This document shows, piece after piece, positions 33,861-41,634 of a stretch of 41,634 nt of DNA. The stretch is from assembly GCA_948735595.1 (NCBI GenBank), contig CAPXSA010000020.1, positions 1 through 41,634 of the forward strand, given 5' to 3'. Numbering within the stretch: the stretch's first letter is position 1; each line of letters opens with the position of its first letter. The stretch comes from an uncultured Clostridia bacterium (GTDB lineage Bacteria > Bacillota > Clostridia > TANB77 > CAG-508). Made by a program: the position numbers and the translations under genes. The notes below the pieces were generated by a model, which saw only the letters and a list, made by a program, of their open reading frames with translations, made no database searches and was not told the origin of the DNA.

Positions 33861-34544
33861 TTAAGTCGCAGAGTTTACTGTTTTATTCGCCTGTGTATTA
33901 CTTGTTGTATTTGTGGTTGCATTAGTTTGCGTACTATTTGTTGTATTATTGGTATTATTTGTATTGGTTTGCTTTGTAGTATTATTGCCTTTTTCAATTC
34001 TAACAAAAGCATTTTTAAAGTTTATCTTATTATCTTTAAACGCTTGGTCTTCTCTACCATTTATTAGAATTTTTACACTGTTTACTTCATTTAATTGTGT
34101 CAAAGTATTTACAATGGCATATATTGTCATATTTTCCGCTTCTTGCCCACCTTTATGGTTATCTATAAACTCTTTGGACAAATCTAAATATACTGTATCT
34201 CCTTTTAATTCAGCTTTTACTACTCTTGTTCCTTCTGGAATAACAGTTTGTAGCTTTTCATTTTTTGGTCCTTCTAGCAATAACCCCATTAATGTCGCAT
34301 ATGGATCTGTTAATAAGGTTTTACTATCTACCATTCTTCCTTCTGGCATTAATTCCTTTGTTTCTTTATTTTGATAATATAGTGTGACAATTGTCTGCCT
34401 CATGGTGTCGCTTCCTACTTCTTCTTGTGGCTGAATTTCGTTTTGGCTCACATCCGTACCTTTGTTGGTAAGTAAATAAATGGTTACACCTACAATTCCA
34501 ATTACTAAAATAGCAATTATTGTTAAAAACACTTTTCTATTCAT
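33861..34544 (-). CDS. GerMN-domain protein (GerM-like)
   Basis: A 227-aa protein with an N-terminal membrane anchor (residues ~5-26), one GerMN domain (about residues 50-180: TIVTLYYQNKETKELMPE, LLEGPKNEKLQTVIPEGTRVV, VYLDLSKEFID, YAIVNTLTQLNEVNSVKILING), and a low-complexity Asn/Thr tail of about 40 residues. GerM is a mother-cell lipoprotein needed for spore-cortex formation and complex assembly; here the anchor lacks a Cys, and only one domain is present instead of two. AGGGGAG-type site before the ATG. Confidence 0.85.
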   Translation of the reverse strand: MNRKVFLTIIAILVIGIVGVTIYLLTNKGTDVSQNEIQPQEEVGSDTMRQTIVTLYYQNKETKELMPEGRMVDSKTLLTDPYATLMGLLLEGPKNEKLQTVIPEGTRVVKAELKGDTVYLDLSKEFIDNHKGGQEAENMTIYAIVNTLTQLNEVNSVKILINGREDQAFKDNKINFKNAFVRIEKGNNTTKQTNTNNTNNTTNSTQTNATTNTTSNTQANKTVNSAT

Positions 34545-34705
34545 CTGTTTTTCTCCCCTTTTCTTTTTTATTGATTATCTCTCTTTGGATAACCTTGAAC
34601 TTGTACTATTCCTTCTATCTCTATTCTTGTTTTTATTTGTTTAGAACTTTAATTTGTAATTTTCTCTAAGTAATAGCGAATACGAATCTTTTACTATAAC
34701 ACGCT

Positions 34706-34740
34706 AAAAATAAGAGGAGGCCTAGTTTAGGCGCTCCCCT
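34706..34740 (-). terminator. Terminator of the lipoprotein gene
   Basis: On the minus strand a GC-rich stem of 5 + 6 bp with one bulged C and an AAC loop (CCTA/TAGG next to the loop), then TTATTTTT. It starts 24 bp after the lipoprotein stop codon. Confidence 0.75.
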
Positions 34741-34763
34741 TTTGCAATAAGGCATATTCAATT

Positions 34764-35786
34764 TTAGCTTTTTCGCTTATACTGATTCAGAGTTTGTATT
34801 ACCTTCGCAAGTCTTTCTTCATATTCTTGAGGTTCAAATTTCTGATAAAGCAAATCAAAAAACTTGTCATCTACTTCTATTGGTTCAAAGCTCCCCAAAA
34901 TATTTGAGATATCTAACTCCCCATAAGATTCGACATCTAATCTAGCAGATATAGCGCTAGCATCTTGATATCCATAACTGCTTGAATCCCAACTTCCGAA
35001 GCTAACACTTTTGACTGTTGATTCATTCAGCCAGATTATGGTCGGTTTAGGAAGTGAAAAGTTGCTATCCTCTACTGTATTAAATCTAAATCCCTCATAT
35101 GGATACCAATAATATGCATCATCACGATAAAATGCCAAACCATACTTTCCTTCATTATTTTGAAAGACCCAACTATCATAAGCAAGTACAGGAACTATTT
35201 TACTACAATGTTTTGCGAAAATTGTATAATCAAGTTTTGGTTCTCCCTCTAACGTTGTATAACTTTGAATCAAAACTAATTTACCATCTTCACTGATATA
35301 TGGATTTCCAACTACTTCGTAAAAGCTATTGCCTATTGATACTTCAGCTGGGATTGGAATTTTCTTTTCACAAGCTATAGTCTGATTTAACCAAATCTGT
35401 AAAGTTTCGCCTTTTAATGTAATCACCCTTTGGTCTCCATTATTATCCCGAGAAACCTCAATGATAAAAGCATCTTTAGGAAGTTCGAAATCTACCCTTG
35501 GTGTTTCCTCAGTAGGTTCTTTTTCTCCATTTGACTCAATAGGCCCTTCCTCTATTTCTTGTTTGTCTTCCGAATTCGATAAAATATTGCTCAGTGCTTT
35601 TTGTATTTCACCATCCGCAAGCTGAGGAACCATTGTAGGTGGCTCTTCTTGCTTTTCGCCGTTAGAAAACTGATCTGTGTTTGCTATGGATGTCTGCACT
35701 TCGTCGCTTGGTGCTTGGCATGCACTTAAAAGTATCATGCATGTTACCATTAAGATAACATAAAGCTTACTAAGATTTCTCCTCAT
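34764..35786 (-). CDS. Predicted lipoprotein of unknown function (340 aa)
   Basis: A signal peptide with lipobox (residues 8-23, LLSAC with Cys at residue 23), a disordered acidic linker to about residue 100, then a beta-rich domain of ~240 residues. No family recognised. Codon use is less A/T-biased than in its neighbours and it has the only in-frame CGG I found outside the two frameshift sites (35448-35450, in EVSRDNNG), both hints of transfer. It has its own promoter and terminator. Confidence 0.7.
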   Translation of the reverse strand: MRRNLSKLYVILMVTCMILLSACQAPSDEVQTSIANTDQFSNGEKQEEPPTMVPQLADGEIQKALSNILSNSEDKQEIEEGPIESNGEKEPTEETPRVDFELPKDAFIIEVSRDNNGDQRVITLKGETLQIWLNQTIACEKKIPIPAEVSIGNSFYEVVGNPYISEDGKLVLIQSYTTLEGEPKLDYTIFAKHCSKIVPVLAYDSWVFQNNEGKYGLAFYRDDAYYWYPYEGFRFNTVEDSNFSLPKPTIIWLNESTVKSVSFGSWDSSSYGYQDASAISARLDVESYGELDISNILGSFEPIEVDDKFFDLLYQKFEPQEYEERLAKVIQTLNQYKRKS

Positions 35787-35888
35787 GTGATTTCTTCCCT
35801 TCTGTTTTTTCTTAGTATCCCTTCGCTAAAATTTACTTTTGCCCTCCTTTGCATTTAAATTAAGCTATTTTTACAGCAAAACAAATAT

Positions 35889-35917
35889 ATTATACATCAA
35901 CTCAACATAAAAGTAAA
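35889..35917 (-). promoter_or_regulatory. Promoter of the lipoprotein gene
   Basis: Minus strand: TTTACT (35917-35912), 17-bp spacer, TATAAT (35894-35889), about 100 bp before the ATG. Confidence 0.6.
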
Positions 35918-36003
35918 CCATTTCTGTTAAGTTTGAAAGAATTCAAAAACTTTTAAGACTTTCTTAATTCATGTGTTTCGAGCCATTCTCCCACTATTTT
36001 ACA

Positions 36004-36032
36004 TTGACAAATAGCCCATTTGAGTATAAAAT
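36004..36032 (+). promoter_or_regulatory. Sigma-A promoter of the activase-fusion gene
   Basis: TTGACA (36004-36009), 17-bp spacer, TAAAAT (36027-36032). About 78 bp before the ATG; AAAAAGGAG precedes the start. Confidence 0.8.
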
Positions 36033-36110
36033 AAAGGGTATTAATTTAGGATGAATACTAAGTAAAATCTATCATATAAATGGTACATAAAAAGGAGCGC
36101 GAAGTTTTTT

Positions 36111-39100
36111 ATGAGCAAATTATTACATGTTGGCTTAGACGTAGGGTCTACCACTGTAAAAATCGTTATTATGGACGAGAATTTAAATGAGTTATATTCT
36201 GATTATCAAAGACATTTTTCAGATACAAAAAATACGGTATGTAAAGTATTAGAAGATTTAGCTTCTCAATATACAGACTGTGAATTTAGCATTGCTTTAA
36301 CAGGTTCTGGTGCAATGAGTGCTGCTAAATTCTTAGACTTGCCTTTTATTCAAGAAGTAGTTTCTTGCAAGCGTAGTGTGGAAAAATATATTCCTAAAAC
36401 AGATGTCGTCATTGAACTTGGCGGAGAAGACGCCAAAATTATTTATTTTGATAAATCTATTGAACAACGTATGAATGGAACTTGTGCGGGTGGTACAGGC
36501 GCTTTTATCGACCAAATGGCTTCTTTATTACACACAGACCCAACGGGGCTTAATGAACTTGCTAAAAATCATAAAATGCTTTACCCTATTGCCTCTCGTT
36601 GTGGCGTTTTTGCAAAAACAGATGTACAACCTCTTTTAAATGAAGGTGCTGCAAAAGAAGATATTGCTGCTTCCATTTTTCAAGCTGTTGTCAATCAAAC
36701 CATTAGTGGACTCGCTTGTGGGAGACCTATTCGCGGTAATGTTGCTTTTTTAGGTGGTCCTTTAAATTATTTATCCGAACTTCGCAATCGCTTTATTGAA
36801 ACATTGCATTTAACAGAAGAGCAAATTATTATCCCAGAGGAAGCCCACTTACTAGTTGCAAAAGGTGCTGCTTTGGATTCTATTTATTCTAGTCATCCAA
36901 TTACAGTAGAAAAATTGAGAGCAAAAATAGAGATGTTAAAAGTATCTCATGATGATACTTCACACCCTTTATCTCCTCTATTTTCTATTGATGCAGAATA
37001 TCAAGAATTTAAAGAAAGACATGATAAGGAAACCGTAAAAAAAGGAGATTTAAAATCTTACGAAGGCGATTGTTTTGTAGGTATTGACGCAGGTTCTACC
37101 ACCACAAAGTTAGTCGTAATCGACCGTGAAGGTACACTTCTTTACTCTTTATATGGTAGTAATGAGGGAAATCCTTTACAAAGTGTTATAGGTATGCTCA
37201 AAAAATTGTATGCCGAAAAGCCTGAAAAAGCAATAATTCGTTATAGCGGAGTTACTGGATATGGAGAAAAATTAATTCAATCTGCTTTAAATGTAGATTT
37301 AAATGAAATTGAAACTATTGCCCATTATACTGCTGCTAAACAATTTATGCCAAATGTTACTAGCATTGTAGATATCGGCGGACAAGATATGAAATATATC
37401 CGTATGAAAAAAGGTGCGATTGACAATATCATGTTAAACGAAGCTTGTTCTTCTGGTTGTGGTTCTTTTATTGAAACCTTTGCTAAAAGCTTGAATTTAT
37501 CTATTGAAGAATTTGTAAACTCTGCCCTAGAAGCTAGAAGACCAGTCGATTTAGGTTCTCGTTGTACAGTATTTATGAACTCTAAAATCAAGCAAGCACA
37601 AAAAGAAGGTTATAGCGTTGGAGATATTTCAGCAGGGCTTTCTTATTCTGTTATTAAAAATGCCATTCAAAAGGTAATGAAAGTAAGAGATGTTAAGAGT
37701 TTAGGCGCTCACATTGTAGTACAAGGTGGTACTTTTTACAATGACGCTGTTTTGCGTGCTTTTGAATTAATTGTTGGTAGAAATGTGGTAAGACCTGATA
37801 TTGCAGGTTTAATGGGTGCTTATGGTGTTGCGCTTCTTTCGAAAGAGCAATATGAAGCAAATTTAGATATGGAATATGTATCAACACTTGCTGATTTAGA
37901 AAGCTTAGATAAATTAGAGATTAGTATTTCACATGTTCGTTGTAATGGTTGTGAAAATCATTGTTTATTAACGATTAATCAATTTAGTAATGGTTCTAAG
38001 TACATTTCCGGAAATCGTTGCGAAAAAGGTGCTGGCAATGTAGGAGAACACAAAGATTTACCTAACATTATGAAATATAAATATGAAAGACTCTTTGGCT
38101 ATACGCCTTTAGAGGAAAAAGATGCTCCTCGTGGAACGATTGGTATTCCTAGAGTTTTAAATATGTATGAAGATTACCCTTTTTGGTTTACTTTCTTAAC
38201 CAATTTAGGCTTCCGTGTAGTACTATCAGAAAAGAGCAACCGTAAAACTTACGAAAAGGGTATGGAAAGTATGCCATCTGAGTCTGTTTGCTTCCCTGCT
38301 AAACTTTCTCATGGTCATATTATTGGATTAATAAAACAAGGAGTAAAAACAATCTTTTATCCTTGTATGCCATATTCTAGAAAAGAATATGAAAAAGCAG
38401 ATAACCACTATAACTGCCCTATTGTCATTTCTTATTCTGAAGTATTGAAAAATAATGTGGAAGAATTAAAAGAAAAAGATATCAAATTCTTAAACCCATT
38501 CTTACCATTTGAGCCAAAGACTTTGGCTGAAGCGATTTTGGAATTACCTGAATTTGAAGAATACCACTTTACAAAAAAGGAATTGCTTGAAGCTGCTAGG
38601 AAAGCTGAGGCAGAATACCAAAACTTTAAAGAAGATATCCATAAAAAAGGACAAGAAGTATTAGATTTCATAGAGAAGAATGACGTAAAAGGTATTGTCT
38701 TAGCAGGACGTCCTTATCATACAGACCCTGAAGTGAATCATGGTATTGATACTTTGATTACCAGTCTTGGACTTTGTGTGTTAACAGAAGATTCTATTTC
38801 CAATCTATCACAAGCCAAACGTCCTATTCGTGTCGTAGACCAATGGGTATATCATGCAAGACTTTATGCTGCAGCTGACTTTGTAGGGAAACACCCTAAT
38901 TTAGAATTAGTGCAACTAAATTCTTTTGGCTGTGGTGTGGATGCTGTTACTACTGACCAAGTAGAAGAAATTTTAAGTAGTTTTGGTAAGATGTACACTT
39001 TAATAAAAATAGATGAGATTAATAACTTAGGAGCTGTTCGTATTCGTATCCGTTCCCTTCTTGCTAGTATGAAAAAACGTGCTTTAAATCAAGAGTTGAA

Positions 39101-40439
39101 ACAGGGTGATGGAAATTACGAACAACATAAAGAAATCTTTACCAAAGAAATGAAGAAAGATTATACTATCTTAATTCCGCAAATGGCTCCTATCCATTTT
39201 GATTTAATAGAATCAGCTGTAGCTGCTTCTGGCTATCATGTTGAGTTATTAAGAGAATGTACACCTCATACAGTAGAAACTGGTTTAAAATATGTCAATA
39301 ATGATGCTTGCTATCCTTCTATTCTAACAACAGGTCAAATGATAGAAGCTTTGGAATCTGGCAAATATGACTTGAATAAAACTGCTTTGATTATGTCTCA
39401 AACTGGTGGCGGTTGTAGAGCAACTAACTATATTGGATTTATTCGTAAAGCCTTAAAAGATGCTGGTTTTCCAAATATCCCTGTTATCTCTTTCAATGTA
39501 GTAGGTATGGAAAAAATGCCTGGCTTTAAGCTTACCCTTCCTTTAATTGAAAGATTATTAAAAGTAGTTGTTTATGCGGATTTATTGCAAAAGATGCTTA
39601 CCAAGAATAGAGCATATGAAGTACATAAAGGAGAAACCAAAGCACTATTTGATGAATGGATGGCAAAATGTAAAAAGTTAATTGAGAAATCTACTTTGAA
39701 GGAATTTAAAGCTAGTATTTATGAAATCGTAAATGATTTTGAAAAAATAGAATTAGATACTTCAGTAGAAAAACCTAAGGTTGGTATTGTAGGAGAAGTT
39801 TTGATTAAATATCACCCTTTTGGCAATAACTTTGTAGCTGACAAATTAGAAGAAGAAGGTGCAGAAGTAATTCTTCCTGATTTTATGGGATTTATCAAAT
39901 TTATTGCTACTCATAAAATTACTTTTAATCAATTAATTAAGACCAATAAGATGTCTTCTAAGTTATTTAAAGCAGCTATTAAGTTAATTGACATTTTAGA
40001 AAAAGACGTGATTATCGCACTTAAAAATTCTAAAAAGGGATATTTATTACCTTGTGATATTTTTGAACTAGAAACTAAGGTAAAAGATGTATTGTCGATT
40101 GGAAATCAAACTGGTGAAGGTTGGTTTTTAACTGCTGAAATGATAGAATATATTGAACATGGTATTCCCAATATTGTTTGTGTACAACCATTTGCTTGTT
40201 TACCAAATCATGTTGTAGGAAAAGGTGTGATTAAAACTATCCGCTCACTATATCCAGAAGCCAACATTTCTCCTATTGATTATGACCCTGGCGCTAGTGA
40301 AGCTAACCAAACCAATAGAATTAAGTTATTAATGACTGTTGCTAAGGATAACCTGGCTAAGCAACAGAAGGAAAGAAAGGCTTTGGAGAAAGAGAATGTG
40401 GAAGAGAATTCTTTATCAAAAGAAGTCAGTAAAAAATAA
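36111..40439 (+). CDS. 2-hydroxyacyl-CoA dehydratase activase-like fusion protein
   Basis: A 1442-aa protein with four parts. Residues ~1-280 and ~320-600 are two BcrAD/BadFG ASKHA ATPase modules (GLDVGSTTVK and GIDAGSTTTK phosphate loops); each has the Cys segment that in HgdC-type activases holds a bridging [4Fe-4S] cluster (TCAGGTGAFID near 125, ACSSGCGSFIE near 445). Residues ~645-900 are the DUF2229 region with CxxCxxxC-type Cys (RCNGCENHCLLT) and GIPRVLNMYEDYPFW. The C-terminal third resembles the HgdB dehydratase subunit (NNDACYPSILTTGQMIEAL, TGGGCRATNYIGFIRKAL). HgdC injects an ATP-driven electron into a dehydratase; the substrate of this long fused family is not known, and no separate dehydratase genes adjoin it. 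Confidence 0.88.
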   Translation: MSKLLHVGLDVGSTTVKIVIMDENLNELYSDYQRHFSDTKNTVCKVLEDLASQYTDCEFSIALTGSGAMSAAKFLDLPFIQEVVSCKRSVEKYIPKTDVVIELGGEDAKIIYFDKSIEQRMNGTCAGGTGAFIDQMASLLHTDPTGLNELAKNHKMLYPIASRCGVFAKTDVQPLLNEGAAKEDIAASIFQAVVNQTISGLACGRPIRGNVAFLGGPLNYLSELRNRFIETLHLTEEQIIIPEEAHLLVAKGAALDSIYSSHPITVEKLRAKIEMLKVSHDDTSHPLSPLFSIDAEYQEFKERHDKETVKKGDLKSYEGDCFVGIDAGSTTTKLVVIDREGTLLYSLYGSNEGNPLQSVIGMLKKLYAEKPEKAIIRYSGVTGYGEKLIQSALNVDLNEIETIAHYTAAKQFMPNVTSIVDIGGQDMKYIRMKKGAIDNIMLNEACSSGCGSFIETFAKSLNLSIEEFVNSALEARRPVDLGSRCTVFMNSKIKQAQKEGYSVGDISAGLSYSVIKNAIQKVMKVRDVKSLGAHIVVQGGTFYNDAVLRAFELIVGRNVVRPDIAGLMGAYGVALLSKEQYEANLDMEYVSTLADLESLDKLEISISHVRCNGCENHCLLTINQFSNGSKYISGNRCEKGAGNVGEHKDLPNIMKYKYERLFGYTPLEEKDAPRGTIGIPRVLNMYEDYPFWFTFLTNLGFRVVLSEKSNRKTYEKGMESMPSESVCFPAKLSHGHIIGLIKQGVKTIFYPCMPYSRKEYEKADNHYNCPIVISYSEVLKNNVEELKEKDIKFLNPFLPFEPKTLAEAILELPEFEEYHFTKKELLEAARKAEAEYQNFKEDIHKKGQEVLDFIEKNDVKGIVLAGRPYHTDPEVNHGIDTLITSLGLCVLTEDSISNLSQAKRPIRVVDQWVYHARLYAAADFVGKHPNLELVQLNSFGCGVDAVTTDQVEEILSSFGKMYTLIKIDEINNLGAVRIRIRSLLASMKKRALNQELKQGDGNYEQHKEIFTKEMKKDYTILIPQMAPIHFDLIESAVAASGYHVELLRECTPHTVETGLKYVNNDACYPSILTTGQMIEALESGKYDLNKTALIMSQTGGGCRATNYIGFIRKALKDAGFPNIPVISFNVVGMEKMPGFKLTLPLIERLLKVVVYADLLQKMLTKNRAYEVHKGETKALFDEWMAKCKKLIEKSTLKEFKASIYEIVNDFEKIELDTSVEKPKVGIVGEVLIKYHPFGNNFVADKLEEEGAEVILPDFMGFIKFIATHKITFNQLIKTNKMSSKLFKAAIKLIDILEKDVIIALKNSKKGYLLPCDIFELETKVKDVLSIGNQTGEGWFLTAEMIEYIEHGIPNIVCVQPFACLPNHVVGKGVIKTIRSLYPEANISPIDYDPGASEANQTNRIKLLMTVAKDNLAKQQKERKALEKENVEENSLSKEVSKK

Positions 40440-40444
40440 AAAAC

Positions 40445-40486
40445 AAGACATTCAACTGTAAAAAAGTTAGTTGAATGTCTTATCTT
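40445..40486 (+). terminator. Terminator of the activase-fusion gene
   Basis: A 13-bp perfect stem, AAGACATTCAACT (40445-40457) and AGTTGAATGTCTT (40469-40481), with an 11-nt loop and a short T-rich tail. Confidence 0.8.
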
Positions 40487-40515
40487 TCACTCAAGACTTT
40501 TCAATTTTTCACTAT

Positions 40516-40536
40516 TAGCGTATCTTCGATTCGCTA
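40516..40536 (-). other. Hairpin downstream of the candidate DGR target
   Basis: TAGCG-A-ATC, GAA loop, GAT-A-CGCTA on the minus strand: 5 + 3 bp with one A-A mismatch, 70 bp after the stop codon of the lectin-fold gene. Short GC-containing hairpins after the variable repeat are used in DGR target recognition in phage BPP-1. Confidence 0.4.
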
Positions 40537-40606
40537 TATATTCTTTTTTAGTTCGCAAACTCTTCCATTTTTTGCCTTTTTAGATTACGCAAACCAGTAT
40601 ACAGTG

Positions 40607-41634
40607 CTACTTTACATAACAAAGTGGGCGAAAGGAAGTGTTGGTGTTACTGTCGGTCGTATTGCTGTAGCTGCGAAAAGACGTAGTGCGAAGGTCGTTG
40701 TAGTAAAAACCTCCTCCAGAAGCGCAAGGGTAACTACCGCTACTATTCGTGCAAGTGGAATGTTCTGTACTCCACTCTTTGCAATTTGAAGACATATCAT
40801 GGATATTACATACCTTATCTCCTGCTTTTCCTGTATTTACTTTACTTGAATTCACTGATGCCTTATTTGCATAATTTGTATTTCCTGAATATTTTTGAAT
40901 AAACACTATTGCTGTATCCCATGCATAACTATTTACTAAATCACTATCTACGTAACTACTGCTGTACATTGCTCTTGCTTTTGTTGCTGCATTAGGTTGA
41001 GTAATATCTACCCATGGAGTTTTATTTGCTTGACAATCTACTTTTCCGTCGCTTCCTTGGCTTGCTTCATATCTTCCTAAATAATATCCGCCATTACTAT
41101 GTGTCTTACTAACAAATGTGCTTAAACTTTTGGCAGCAGTATTTCCATCATTACTTGTTTTTTCTTGATAATAACTTCCTATTGTTACTGTACTTGAGTA
41201 ATTGGTTGCTTCTTGCTTTGGCACATAATTTCCCGTTGTATTCTTGCTACCAAAATTTTCATATCTTCCAAGTCTTATATCATCTGCTTTTACATTGGTT
41301 CCTTTTGTTACTGAATCTACTGGTACCCATACAAATTCATTTCCTTCATTATCTTGTATGACTATTCCTTGTGGCACAGTTGTTGCTTGACTAGTTAACA
41401 CTTTGAAACCACCGTGGTACTGTGATTAAATTTCCATAACTATCTCTTGCCACTTTATTCCTTGACTGTATACTGGTTAATGTTGTGACATCCACTCCTG
41501 TCGCTACTGTTACTGTACAAGTTTTACTTAAGTTCGTTCCATCTTTTGTTTTAACTGTTATTGTTGTCGTTCCTGTTGCTTTTGCTGTTACTTTTCCTGT
41601 GCTATCTACTGTTGCTACATTTGTATTACTACTT
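40607..41634 (-). CDS. Big2 + FGE/C-type-lectin-fold protein, candidate DGR target; partial, with +1 frameshift
   Basis: The 5' end lies outside the window. The upstream part (41634-41415) reads a bacterial Ig-like Big2 domain (NVATVDSTGKVTAKATGTTT...CTVTV). After GNLITVP the frame hits an in-frame CGG (41414-41412) and then a TAG at 41393; skipping one C continues as GGFKVLTSQATTVPQGIVIQ into a formylglycine-generating-enzyme-like domain (EFVWVPVD, GYYLGRYEA, GDKVCNIHDMSSNCKEWS). The last ~40 residues (SGGGFYYNDLRT...SFRPLCYVK) are rich in Asn, Ser, Thr, Tyr and Asp at codons of the AAC, AGC, ACC, TAC kind, unlike the A/T-ending codon bias elsewhere, a mark of a DGR variable repeat. Probably a surface adhesin-like protein. 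Confidence 0.8.

Noticed and set aside
34929..34935. Fourth TGTCGAA (minus-strand TTCGACA) site
   Set aside because: It lies inside the lipoprotein coding sequence with no nearby promoter; treated as chance.
40475..40789. 104-codon plus-strand frame opposite the lectin-fold gene
   Set aside because: It is a shadow of the variable region's codon pattern and lacks a ribosome site and recognisable domain.
1..41634. CRISPR arrays, rRNA operons, phage structural modules, integrases
   Set aside because: No regularly spaced repeats, rRNA sequence, integrase or phage gene was seen in the window.

Overview
The window looks like a chromosomal segment of an AT-rich, spore-forming member of the Clostridia (Bacillota). 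The evidence is the sporulation and germination genes (an alpha/beta-type SASP, sleB-ypeB, spoIIR, spmA-spmB, a GerMN-domain gene, an AbrB-type regulator with Spo0A-type boxes), the recR-ybaB-dnaX-SRP RNA block, strong AGGAGG ribosome binding sites and A/T-ending codons. The species cannot be named from this sequence.

Layout. 1-2970 is accessory: about 1.1 kb of T-rich DNA without a gene, then two ~340-bp direct repeats (1124-1464 and 2629-2968). A PD-(D/E)XK nuclease gene lies between them. Each repeat holds, on the minus strand, the same orphan C-terminal module resembling the variable repeat of a diversity-generating retroelement (DGR) target, then a hairpin and a terminator. 2972-5937 is a three-gene minus-strand operon ending in a TraG/VirD4-type ATPase, under a consensus promoter. 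6082-10223 holds dnaJ-like, yqeK, ddl and murF; murF carries an apparent +1 frameshift. 10332-12559 is a spore/germination block. 12718-18179 holds a glycolipid glycosyltransferase, recR, ybaB, dnaX, SRP RNA, a membrane protein, tRNA-Ser, tadA and tRNA-Arg. 18250-25709 holds an asymmetric ABC exporter pair, a TtcA-like protein, a phosphoglucomutase and a UDP-sugar pyrophosphorylase. 25848-33587 holds spoIIR, murA, walJ-like, rlmH, spmAB, abrB-like, rsmI and a tRNA methyltransferase. 33699-36000 holds a small ORF, a GerMN protein and a lipoprotein. 36111-40439 is a 1442-aa 2-hydroxyacyl-CoA dehydratase activase-like fusion. The right edge is a Big2 + formylglycine-generating-enzyme-like (C-type lectin fold) protein whose 3' end looks like a DGR variable region; it also carries an apparent +1 frameshift.

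Most notable points: (1) the paired orphan variable-repeat cassettes with a covarying hairpin, each attached to the stop codon of an unrelated gene; (2) a second candidate DGR target at the right edge, with no reverse transcriptase or template repeat in the window; (3) two independent +1 frameshifts (murF and the lectin-fold gene), both at an in-frame CGG, a codon I found only once elsewhere in the annotated genes. All computation was by eye, so alignments and codon counts should be repeated by machine.
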